Part shown: one piece after another, positions 22,121-31,654 of the stretch | Position numbering within the stretch: position 1 is the stretch's first letter | Layout of the letters: each line of letters opens with the position of its first letter | NCBI GenBank assembly: GCA_029204045.2 | Contig: CM055063.1 | Coordinates: 30,056,810 to 30,120,809 of the forward strand | DNA length: 64,000 nucleotides | Direction of reading: 5' to 3' | Source of the DNA: Tillandsia leiboldiana | Lineage: Eukaryota; Streptophyta; Magnoliopsida; Poales; Bromeliaceae | Made by a program: the position numbers and the translations under genes | Notes under the pieces: model-generated | What the model was told of the DNA's origin: nothing | Databases searched by the model: none | The model's input: only the letters and a program-made list of their open reading frames with translations

Positions 22121-22200
22121 GGAAAAGGTAGCATGGGAACCAGGGTCACCGGAAAAGGTAGCATGGGAACCACGGTCACCGGAAAAGGTAGCATGGACCA
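22121..22200. repeat. 30-bp tandem repeat, 2.7 units
   Basis: Units start at 22121, 22151 and 22181 with GGAAAAGGTAGCATGG. The 3' LTR has one unit (14587-14616). The copy-number change lies exactly at the LTR outer edge. Confidence 0.9.
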
Positions 22201-22926
22201 ACGCGGCGACGACACGTGGCGGGCCCGAGTGCGGGAAAACCCGGTCAGCGCGCCCACGTGCCGCCTGCGCCCCCTGCCAGGCGCTAATCCCGAGGCCGCC
22301 ACTCCAGCTTCGTGGACCGGGCACACGTGGACCGGCCAACCACTGGTCACCACGTGGCCCCGCCCGGTCCACCGCACACCCCGCGTCACCTGTGCACCGC
22401 GCCCACAGCGCCACCCAACCACGCGATGCCACGTGTCCTGCCCCTGGTGCACGCCGGCCCGTGGACCGCGCGCCCGCGCGCCTGCCCGTGCGCTGCCTGC
22501 GCCCGCACGCTGCCCGCGGCCGCTCCGTCGCTTGCCCGAGCCCGTCCGCCGCGCTCCGCCGCTGCCCGTCGGCCGCCGGAATCACTCTTCCGGCATGAAC
22601 AGTAACTGGTTGCGCAAAATATCAAGTAGGAAGTCCATTTTGACCGTTTTCGCGCACTGAATCCGAATTTGATGTCCATTTTGCCAAATTCCAACTCTAA
22701 AAATTGCAAAAGGCACCCGGAAAGGTGTTCCTTGATCCAAACTTCGCGCTGAGTCAAATTTTAATATCTGTTCCGCGCGAGTACACTTCTAAAAACTCAA
22801 CGGGGTCCTCGGATCACTCACGTGATCCACTTTAAGCCCGAAGTCCAACACTTGTGTCCAATTGGGTCACAAACACCTCCAACACACAGTACAGGCTCCC
22901 CATATGTCACCAATGACTCTACCACA
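22201..22926 (-). repeat. U3 fragment of a diverged gypsy LTR (LTR0)
   Basis: Its layout parallels gypsy1 U3 (GC-rich block, then an AT-richer stretch) but is clearly diverged. It holds two CCAAC-N9-CCACG modules (22336-22354 and 22415-22433). On the minus strand it would start TGTGGTAG at 22926. The rest would lie left of gypsy1, outside the window. No gene is visible. Confidence 0.55.
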
Positions 22927-22974
22927 GCTCTGTAGAGATCCAGGTCATCACATCCGTAGACCGGCCGGGTGCCA

Positions 22975-23222
22975 CGTGGCGGCCTATTATTGGCCGGTTC
23001 AGGTTGTGTGGTCCACGAAGCGACGCGGGGTGGTGCATGGACCTGGTGCGGGGACACGTGGCGCCCCCAGGAGTGGCCGGTACGTGTTGCGCGGTCCATG
23101 GAGGCACGTGCGCGCGCCTCGGGATGCGTGCGCGCGTGGGGGGTAGCCGGCGCGGCCGGCGAGGCGCACATGGGCGCGGCTGGCGGGTCGCGTTGGCGGG
23201 CCACGTGGCGCCCCCCTATTGG
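22975..23222 (-). promoter_or_regulatory. ERSE-like modules in LTR1
   Basis: On the minus strand, perfect CCAAT-N9-CCACG at 22975-22993 and 23204-23222. A third, at about 23057-23076, has lost the CCAAT and is off by one base. They lie 200-450 bp upstream of the TATA box. Confidence 0.7.
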
Positions 23223-23419
23223 CGGGTGCCACCTGCCAGTTTGACCGGGCGCGGGACACACGTCGCCTCCCTAGTGTGCTTGCAACGCTGTCCCGTGTTT
23301 GGTGGACACGTGTTCGATGCTGGTGAATCCGGGCTCTCGTTAGTGGGCCGTGGGCGCGGATTTTTGGCGCCCGAATCATTCGGGCGCCCGAAACCCGAAC
23401 CCGAATTCCCTATTCGGGC

Positions 23420-23438
23420 TGGGCCTATAAATAGGCCC
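23420..23438 (+). promoter_or_regulatory. TATA box of LTR1 inside a palindrome
   Basis: GGGCCTATAAATAGGCCC is an 8-bp perfect inverted repeat centred on the TATA box. Confidence 0.7.
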
Positions 23439-24623
23439 CTTAGGCCTTCTTTTGTGGATTTTCTGGGCCTTTTCACAGGGAGTGTTCTACAGAGAAGTTG
23501 TTCAACCATTTTTTTTACACTTTGTGGAGAAGTTTCAGAATTTTTGGAGGACTTTATTTCGACGTCTACTCCGATTTGGCGCACTGCGACGCTCCTTACT
23601 TAACGTCCTTTTTTTGTCGCGTTTCGGTCTGCGGACTCTCCTAGGCTACCCCGAAGGATTTTTCAAATGATTCTTCCGCCTATGTTTTTACAACAGGTAG
23701 GTCTTCGATTCTTGTATTTACAGTTTCCCTCCGTTCCGAGCTTTTCTTGGGTCTTTCGGACCATCTTGTGACCCCGTTTTCTGTGGCAAGATTTTGGACA
23801 GCATTGGAGTGATTGCGGGTTTTCTCGGCCCACGAGCATCGGAACGAGGAGTTTGAGTACTCGTTTTACATCTACTCGTCGCGAGGAATGCCGTCGTGAT
23901 TTTTCTGGAATTTTTGGAGATTACTTTGAAGGTGATAATTCCACTTTTTCTGGACTGAAAGTTACAGATTATTGATTGTGGAAGTTTTGGGCTCGCAGCT
24001 GTGTTTTATTTATATCTTAGCCTACAGGTGTCGGAACCGGACGTGCGAGTACTCGATTCGCATCTACGCGACGTGAGGATCACAATGGTGATTTTTTTGG
24101 ATTTTTCGAAGGACTGCGTAGAGGTGAATTTCCTCCTTTACTGTGCTATTTTGCAAAACAACAAGTACTATTTTGGAGATGCTCATTTACGCTGTGTGCA
24201 ACCTGTTTTGCTATAGTTCTCGCATCTGAAGGTTTGCGGGGATAGAGGATCTTGGACAGCGAGGAGTCTCGTACAGTTGTGGTTTGCGTATTTCGAGGTT
24301 GGTGATTGTTGTGAACCTCACATTTTGACTTACACGCCAGGAATATTAGAGTGATCCCCGTTGTTGAATGCCAATTAGTACATTGTGGATAAATGCATGC
24401 AGGTATAGATTGGACATGTACTATGTTAGTACTTAGTGTTCTTATGAGATTTATTATTATCCTGGAATAACATGCTTTAATAAATGTGAGAAGATAGACC
24501 ATCTTCTACTGCTACACTATCATTGGGATTTGACTTAGGAGAAACCATGTTGGCACCTATTCTCCGTTTATCGAGGCACATATGGTATATTGCTCGGATT
24601 TGAGCAGGGTTATAGTATAGTGT

Positions 24624-25882
24624 TGTTGGGTTATATATAATTGGATCTAAATAGGGAAAAAAATACCTAGAGGGGGGTGAATAGGTGTAAACAATAAACA
24701 CTCAAAAAACTTTGCGATATAAAACCCAATGCGGAAAAATAAATAACACGCAGAGATTTTTACGTGGAAAACTCCAAACCGGAGTAAAAAACCACGGGAC
24801 CGATAACACGGTGAAATCCACTAGAATTATAACACGTACAAAGGTGATATAACGTACTCACAGACGACTCAACCTTTTTCCATACGCTCCTAGTTGATCT
24901 TCTCCGCTCGCTCCGCAACGCATCTCGAATCCACGATCTGCGTCCAACGCCGAATCCACGGCGTCCATTGTCGAGTCCACGACGTCCGACCGAATCCACG
25001 GTCTTCACCCAGTAGCACGTCTCGAATCCACGAATGTACCTCGCTCCGAATCCACGAGAGCGGTAGCACCTTGAATCCACAAGGCCACGCGAGTCCACGC
25101 GCCGATTTTGGAGAAATCATTATTTTTGGGTGGTGATGATCCGCCGAATACTTAGATTAGAAATAGATCAGAAATACCATCTAAGTATTCATTAATTTGA
25201 TTATACTCAAAATCTGAGTTTGGAAAACCTAGAATCAAATTAATAATATAGATGAAGAAACATAGAATTAAATCTAGTATTTCCTTTCTTCTCTATATGT
25301 GGATTTTTCTATTTCAGTCGTATTTTTTCATTACCCTAAAAGATGAATCATAGGGTCTATTTATAGGTTAGAAACCGTTGAAAGAAGATAAGAATCAAAA
25401 ACTAACCTTTTCTGGGATTTTTCAGGACGACGATCCGGATCGGATTTCGGCGATCCGGATTGTAGTAACGAAACAGACAGTTTCCTGAAAAACAAAGGTT
25501 CGGGATCCAGATCGAAGTGCCTGATCCGAATCATTCATACAATTCAGCAAAAACCTATGTTCGGGATCCGGATCAGAAGAGGGCTTGGATCCGGATTGAA
25601 TTTGCGTATGAACTAACACCCTTCGGGATCCGGATTGGAATGTCTGATCCGGATCCTGAACATGTCCCATGTCCAGTTTTTGATTTTTATGCAATTAAAA
25701 ATTCATCCAAGTGTTTCTACACTATAAGAAGTATTCGGATCACCAAAAATAATTAGTTAAACATACCTGATCCTTTTGAATTCTTCTTTCTTGAGATTGA
25801 GTTATATGATCCAACCTTCTTTATCTTCAATCTTCAAGACTTAACCGAATTCACGAAATACGCCAACTCAAATTCCGTAACA
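24624..25882 (-). repeat. Copia2 3' LTR (1,259 bp)
   Basis: Begins TGTTGGGT and ends CCGTAACA on the plus strand. It holds the hairpin array (24921-25104), TATA box (25358-25365) and palindrome array (25431-25655). Two hairpin loops read GTGGACTC instead of GTGGATTC while their stems still pair. Confidence 0.95.
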
Positions 25883-26553
25883 ATCTCCCCTTTGGCGGTT
25901 TCGTGACAAAACACAAATCCACTCAAGAAAATTCAAAAAAATATTTTTGTTGATATCACCATACAACAAAAATTTACAATGAGATCCAAATAAAGATAGA
26001 TACATGAGTTAAACTCCTAAAACAAACTCTAGACTTAGACATCTGTACTCTCTGCAAAAGAAATCATTCTTGACAAAAGAAATCGTTAGATACCTCAAGA
26101 ATTTTATGTCATTCAAAAACCACACACAGAGATGAAGTTTATACTCATTTATACTTACCATGACATTTATACATTCAGATATGTAATTGGATCATAGTTA
26201 AAAACCAACATATCTTCTATGCATTCAAAATCCAAATGTCACAAAATTGTTAGTCAACATCAACTTGTTAGTTATATTACATGCCCAAATAGTTAATCAA
26301 ATAGTTAGTCGAGGTATGCATGCAATCACAAAAGAAAACCCAAAAGTTGAAGTTATACTTACCTTCATGGTTCACAACTGGTCAATCGATCATAGTTTCA
26401 TTATTTCTGTTCTAATATTCTCTCCCCCTTTTTATCACAAAGTTAGCCAAAATTTCAAAAATAATAAGGAGAGTTAAAAGTTCAAAGTGTAGAGAAAAAT
26501 GAAAGAGCTAAACTATAAAAATCTGCAAAACAAAAAAAAACTATTAGAAGAAA
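25883..26553 (-). other. Copia2 3' non-coding region with purine tracts
   Basis: LTR-adjacent tract at 25883-25893 (AAAGGGGAGAT on the minus strand) and an internal tract at 26419-26433 (AAAAAGGGGGAGAGA). The rest is AT-rich with no credible gene. Confidence 0.8.
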
Positions 26554-27981
26554 TCAATCATCAGATTCAGAGTCTTCCGAGCTCGTGCAGCCCATCTTAG
26601 AGAACATCTTTTTCACCAGCTTGTTCATTGAATTGACCTTCTTAGTTAAGGTAATATGAGCTGCCGTGATGAGCTCAAGTTCGTCTGAAATTCTCTTTTG
26701 CTCCTTCGTAATCTGTTCTTGCTCGAAGGATAAGCGTTGTTGTTCCTTGTAAATTGATGTGACTGATGCTTCTTCATCTGGTCCGGGTGTTTGTCGTGAT
26801 GGAGAGGCGGAAGTGCCGTCACAGGGTTTCTTTCCAGAGGAAGGAGTTGAAGTAACATGAGGCAATGTGTGAAGGGACTTAACAATCGTGGATTCATTTA
26901 TCATCCCCAAACAATGCTGGTACGATGTTGAGCTGATATCGATTTGAAATTTCTCCAGAATCCTCATAATGATCAATGGGAACGGAAGCCGTTCGGTAGG
27001 ATGAGGGTGCTCAACATATCTAGACATTCTGTTCCAAATAATGTAAGGGATTTTCATGTTCAAACCAACTCCTTCAGATGGATGCCCTAGGAGGTATAAA
27101 AACAGCATGCGATCCCATCTCACCACCTTTGTTTGCATGTTCGGGAGAATGTTATAACAAGTGATGAAGTTGAGAAACCGGTATTCAAGTCGGAGTTGTT
27201 TGGATTTAATAGTTTTACCATCTGTCGATTCAGTGCCGTCCAAACAAATTCTTTTTATAACGGTTTGCCACAGAGCATTTGTCAAGCTTTTGCCAATTAA
27301 ATAGTTAATTCCTGATCTACTCGATGGCATTTCTAGAACTTCCCCGATCAACTGCGGAGTTATTTTGAGTCTCATCCCTTGGATGTTTGTGTAAAATTGC
27401 ATCGAACCGTGTTCATCTTCCTGAAGATGTCTCGCATTTGAGTAAAAAGTTCTCACACGATGCAAACAATACCCAAGTAATTTCGGGAATCTGCAAACTT
27501 GGATAAGATTAGCTTGTTCAATTAACATCCCGAACTCCGGTGAGTGATCTCGGAGGGCACCAATATTCACATGTCTTTCTCCGATGCATTCTCGACGTTC
27601 AAATGGCCTAAGACGGTCAGCATTAATGAACACATCTTCCAAGCGAGGCGAAGAATCAGGAACTAATGGTGTGTTAATATCAACATCTCGTGCTTGTCCA
27701 AAGCGTCGAGCTAGCCGTTTCCTTTTCATCGAGATGGTTGGTGAGGTCATAGGTGCTTTTCCTTTTGATGTGTCGAAAGTCTTTCGCTTAGGTTGAACAG
27801 GCATTGATTCATCATCCGTCAATTTGTCCCAATCTACTTCTTGATTATCTGCTTCAGCCTCTGAATCGCTGACAAGAAGAAACTCACCTTTCCGTTGAGT
27901 TTTCTTAGCTCTTTTCAGTTTGTTTGTTGCTCGAGTGTGTACCATTGCAACTAGCAGAAAGATGATCCATGCAAACGCCAT
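26554..27981 (-). CDS. Copia2 ORF3, intact (475 aa)
   Basis: The only unbroken ORF3 here. Residues 2-13 are hydrophobic (AFAWIIFLLVAM), followed by a Lys/Arg cluster (about 18-32), an acidic region, a conserved domain (about 125-385) and a C-terminal coiled coil (about 405-460). Its position between pol and the 3' LTR is that of the Sirevirus envelope-like ORF. The middle resembles the plant transposon-associated domain described for copia1 ORF3. A second in-frame Met at MVHTR would remove the hydrophobic segment, so membrane targeting is uncertain. The first ATG of the predicted spliced leader is this start. Function unknown. Confidence 0.8.
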   Translation of the reverse strand: MAFAWIIFLLVAMVHTRATNKLKRAKKTQRKGEFLLVSDSEAEADNQEVDWDKLTDDESMPVQPKRKTFDTSKGKAPMTSPTISMKRKRLARRFGQARDVDINTPLVPDSSPRLEDVFINADRLRPFERRECIGERHVNIGALRDHSPEFGMLIEQANLIQVCRFPKLLGYCLHRVRTFYSNARHLQEDEHGSMQFYTNIQGMRLKITPQLIGEVLEMPSSRSGINYLIGKSLTNALWQTVIKRICLDGTESTDGKTIKSKQLRLEYRFLNFITCYNILPNMQTKVVRWDRMLFLYLLGHPSEGVGLNMKIPYIIWNRMSRYVEHPHPTERLPFPLIIMRILEKFQIDISSTSYQHCLGMINESTIVKSLHTLPHVTSTPSSGKKPCDGTSASPSRQTPGPDEEASVTSIYKEQQRLSFEQEQITKEQKRISDELELITAAHITLTKKVNSMNKLVKKMFSKMGCTSSEDSESDD

Positions 27982-28010
27982 TGGTGCAAGTGCTTAATAG
28001 ATTTAAAGTC

Positions 28011-28392
28011 CTGCGAACAACTACTCAAGAACACGAAAAATTGTCAATTTTCAAAAATTTCAAAGATTGTACCCAAACAATCATAATCATGTAGAGAGAC
28101 TAAGAATCAAATTAGTTTTGCAAAAGGAATTTTAAAAATAGATCAATCGCATGATTTTCGAAAATTCCCATTATATGCCCTAAAACCGAATTTTTTGAAA
28201 TCGAAGGCCAAAAATTCGTTTATCATGAGAATATTTAGCATATAATCAAAACTAATCTACCCAGAGTTCTTATTTCAAAAGAAATTTGATCAAAAACTAA
28301 TCCAAAATGAAAAAGATACAGAAATTTCATCACGTTTTGAGGAAGAATATGAAAAACTGTGAAAAACCGAGATTTTGATCAATAAAACTTAC
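28011..28392 (-). other. Predicted 5'-UTR intron upstream of ORF3 (copia2)
   Basis: Donor GTAAGT at 28387-28392 and acceptor CGCAG/GA ending at 28011, giving an AT-rich 382-nt intron. Copia3 has an intron of 381 nt at the same place. The predicted exon 1 has no ATG, and the first ATG of exon 2 starts ORF3. Confidence 0.55.
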
Positions 28393-28526
28393 TTAGAATC
28401 GAAGAACTTGAGTTTGTAAGCTTCCAAGACGGATGAATTCTAGAGAGAGAAGCTCTGGAGACTTTGGAACAAAAGATTGAAGTAAAAAGAAATCAAACTC
28501 CTTTTGTTCTAAATAAAACCCTAGCT

Positions 28527-28625
28527 GCGATCCGGATCAGTTCGTGAATCCGATCCGGATCGGCTACCCGCAGAAAATACCTGCGTTCGGGATCCGGATC
28601 GGCTTGTCCAATCCGGATCGGCTCC
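28527..28625 (-). promoter_or_regulatory. Internal palindrome cluster upstream of ORF3 (copia2)
   Basis: Four ATCCGGAT palindromes like those of the LTR U3, followed on the minus strand by an AT-rich TTTTATTTAG element. This is an LTR-like promoter layout inside the element. It lies between pol and ORF3 and is conserved in copia3. Confidence 0.55.
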
Positions 28626-29554
28626 AACTTTTTCATCAGAAAAATTCAGAAAAATTCCACAAAATCCAGAAAAAGTATGTAAGCGCTTTTGTGTATCAAC
28701 TTTAAATGAAAATCATCGTTTCATACAACAAGAAATAGATTATGCCAAATCTATCAATAATATTCAAATAACGAAACGAAGATTTATAAAAATTAAATCC
28801 CTTAAAGTTGAACAACTTCAATTACATCTAACTTAATCTTATGAGTAATGCCTTTATCAAATCATCAATTTTGTAAAGAAAATGAAATACCAAGATCAAT
28901 AGATGTCTGAAATCCCAGATAAGTTAGATAATATATCTAGTCAATCTATTGAAAAGAGTGGCTCTTTGAGCATCTTTCAATAAAATCCCCACCTTATACC
29001 AACCTTGAAATTTTGACAGAGTCAAGTGTTTCAACATGTATTTTATTTAATCAAACTTGAAAAACCTTGCTTGGTATACATGTGGTAGCTGCACACAGTA
29101 CTCGGACGACCAAGGTGGTAGCTCTTTCCTCCATGTGGTGGTAGTTTTCACACTCCTCATTGGGATGTAACTCTTTCCACATCTTTTGAGCATATTACAT
29201 TTCTTTGACTCCCCTTCAATTGGCTATCAATTATTTAAGATATAAAGTATTCAACCAAATATTGATCTCGATTTCATACTCGACTAAATAGTCAAATAAG
29301 ATAAAAACTATACCAAGAGATCATTGAGAGAGAAATTGACTTTGATCAAAACAAAGATGATTTAATTGACACAAATGATCATTGCATCAAATGAAATATT
29401 ATGATATCTAAAGCATAATAAATTTCTAAACATATAAAAGGATGCAGTTAAAGTCAATAAAACTAATGCTCAATTAATGTTCTATGTCTAAGCATAGATA
29501 ATGAACAAAAACACAAAAGCAAAACCTAACCTAAGCAAAAGTTTCAAAAAGAGG
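28626..29554 (-). other. Copia2 pol-ORF3 spacer
   Basis: AT-rich with no credible ORF. It contains a purine tract (about 29207-29216, AAGGGGAGTC on the minus strand), the first of three in this element. Confidence 0.7.
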
Positions 29555-31654
29555 TTATTTCAAGGAAAGCATTCCAATTGCTTTACGCAAATGAATAAAA
29601 CGTTTTTGATCCAAAGGTTTTGTTAAAATGTCAGCCAATTGATCTTCAGTTGAAATGTAGGAAATTTGAAGAATATTTGATTCAACTAGCTCTCTAAGAA
29701 AATGATATCTAAGTTCAATGTGTTTTGTTCTTGAGTGCAACACAGGGTTTTTTGAAATGTTTATAGCACTAGTGTTGTCACATAAAACAGTTACCGAAGT
29801 TGCTGAAATCCGGAAGTCGCTCAACACGCTTTTCATCCAAATGAGTTGAGTTGAACAACTACCCGCTGAGATATATTCCGCTTCGGCAGTCGAGAGTGCA
29901 ATGCAGTTTTGCTTTTTACTATGCCATGCAATAAGACAATGGCCAAGATAGAAACATGCACCACTCGTACTTTTCCGATCATCCACTGATCCTGCCCAAT
30001 CGGCATCTGAATATCCTATAATGTCAAGACTTGTTCCCATAGGATACCAAATTCCGAAGTTTGCAGTTCCTTTGACGTACCGGATGATCCGTTTCACCGC
30101 TTTCAGGTGATCCTCCTTTGGTGCTGACTGATATCTCGCGCAGATCCCAACACTAAAGGATATGTCCGGGCGACTAGCTGTGAGGTAGAGTAGACTTCCA
30201 ATCATACTTCGATAGAGTTTCTCGTCTACACTATCACTAAGAGATTCACTTCCTAATCCCTTATTGCTAGTTCCCATAGGAGTAGGAAAATCTTTAGAAT
30301 CTTCTAATCCGAATTTCTTTACCAACTCCTTTGCATACTTGGATTGACACAGATGGATGCCTTCACCATTTTGTTTCACTTGCAATCCAAGAAAGTATGT
30401 CAGTTCGCCCATCATTGACATCTCAAATTCGCTTTCCATGGTTTCAGCGAATTTAGAAGCATCATTATCCTTTGTTGCTCCAAATACAATGTCATCGACA
30501 TAGATTTGTGCAACAATGAAGTTATTTTGATAATGCTTCACAAAGAGAGTCCTGTCTGCTCCCCCTCGAGTATAGCCCTTCTCCAAAAGGTGCTTTGTCA
30601 ACCTTTCGTACCACGCTCGCGGTGCTTGTTTTAAACCGTAAAGAGCCTTTTTCAAACGAAAAACATGATTAGGTAGTTTACAGTCTACAAAACCTTTCGG
30701 TTGAGCCACATAAACTTCCTCATTTAAAAACCCATTTAAAAACGTGCTCTTAACGTCCATTTGAAAGAGTTTTATTTTAAAGTGACAAGCAATAGCGAAT
30801 AAGATACGAATGGACTCGAGTCTAGCTACAGGGGCGAACGTTTCATCAAAGTCTATACCTTCTATTTGAGAGTAGCCTTGAGCAACTAAACGTGCTTTGT
30901 TCCTGATGATGGTACCATCCTCATTTTTCTTGTTCTTGAAAATCCATTTAGTACCGATCACATTGTGTTGCTTCGGAGGCGTCGTTAATTCCCAGACTTT
31001 GTTTCGTTCAAACTGATGGAGCTCTTCCTGCATTGCTTCAATCCAGTAGTCATCCTGAAGAGCTTCATCGACGTTCTTTGGTTCGATCATGGAAACGTAA
31101 CAAGCGAATCCACAAACCAACTGCCTCCGAGTTCTGACTCCTTGTGGGTCTCCAATAATGTTTGATTAAGGATGATCCTTGGAGATGCGTAACGTTTGAG
31201 GTAATGGAGTACTCGGAGGTACATGAGATGATTCCTGCACATCAGATAAACTTGAAGAACTATTAGATGCATCATTAATATTGGAAGTATTATCATGAGA
31301 AGATGAATTTACAGGAGTATCATCATCAAGAGAGATATCAGGGGTAGATTTATCAGATGCAAAGTGGAAAGCTTCGTCTACTTTAACATTTATGGATTCT
31401 ACAATCGTTTTAGATTCCAAGTTAAATACCCAATATGCTCTACTATTTGTAGAATAACCCATGAAAATCCCTTCGTCACTTCGAGAGTAAAATTTTCCAA
31501 GATTTTCGCGGTCACGTAAAATGTAACACCGACTCCCAAAGATACGAAAATATTTGATGTTTGGTTTTCTACAAAACCATAGTTCATATGGTGTATTTAA
31601 AGTTCGCGGGCGCAAATAAACTCGATTAATAACATAGATTGCAGTGTTTGTCAC
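29555..31654 (-). pseudogene. pol: Copia2 pol: integrase C-terminal part, RT, RNase H
   Basis: One frame runs from the integrase C-terminal region (AIYVINRVYLRP) through RT (YVDD near 30493-30507) and RNase H (SDADWAG near 30000) to the usual copia end (ADILTKPLD, then GMLSLK). A single TAA at 31166-31168 interrupts it between integrase and RT. The RT-RNase H part (521 codons, 29555-31120) is uninterrupted. The integrase catalytic core and HHCC finger are missing: the frame joins the protease remnant at about 31643 by a deletion. The enzyme part could fold but cannot be released by its own protease. Confidence 0.88.

Larger units (their letters stand above)
12000..22200 (-). mobile_element. 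Gypsy1: Tekay/Del-like Ty3/gypsy chromovirus
   Basis: On the minus strand the order is 5' LTR (19870-22200), primer site, gag-pol, purine tract, 3' LTR (12000-14617, cut by copia1). The domain order PR-RT-RNase H-IN-chromodomain defines a chromovirus. Its gag-pol is close to intact, the only near-complete enzyme set in the window. The left terminus lies outside the window beyond copia1. The right terminus is ambiguous because of a 30-bp repeat. Confidence 0.9.
19870..22200 (-). repeat. Gypsy1 5' LTR with internal deletion
   Basis: On the plus strand it begins TGTCACGCCCC at 19870. It matches the 3' LTR from 20384 onward but lacks the stretch seen at 12000-12832, with a junction near 20383. 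The outer end carries 2.7 copies of a 30-bp repeat (22121-22200) where the 3' LTR has one, so the exact end is uncertain. It holds a TATA box and three ERSE-like modules. Confidence 0.82.
22931..24623 (+). repeat. LTR1, left part (gypsy LTR, cut by copia2)
   Basis: It begins TGTAGAGATCC, close to the start of LTR2 (TGTAGAGTACC). GC-rich U3 with ERSE-like modules, TATA box at 23424, AT-rich R/U5. It continues at 48978 after copia2 (duplication AGTGT) and again at 63753 after LTR2. No coding region is credible. Whether it is a solo LTR or part of a full element cannot be seen. Confidence 0.7.

Noticed and set aside
22905..22911. TGTCACC at 22905 as LTR1 start with duplication CCATA/CCATG
   Set aside because: The CCATG after 63747 matches exactly the CCATG before 49314, so it belongs to LTR2; a start at 22931 fits the family terminus TGTAG better.
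24001..24216. Possible host gene in the AT-rich stretch 23450-24620
   Set aside because: No long frame or domain; the stretch is the R/U5 part of LTR1.
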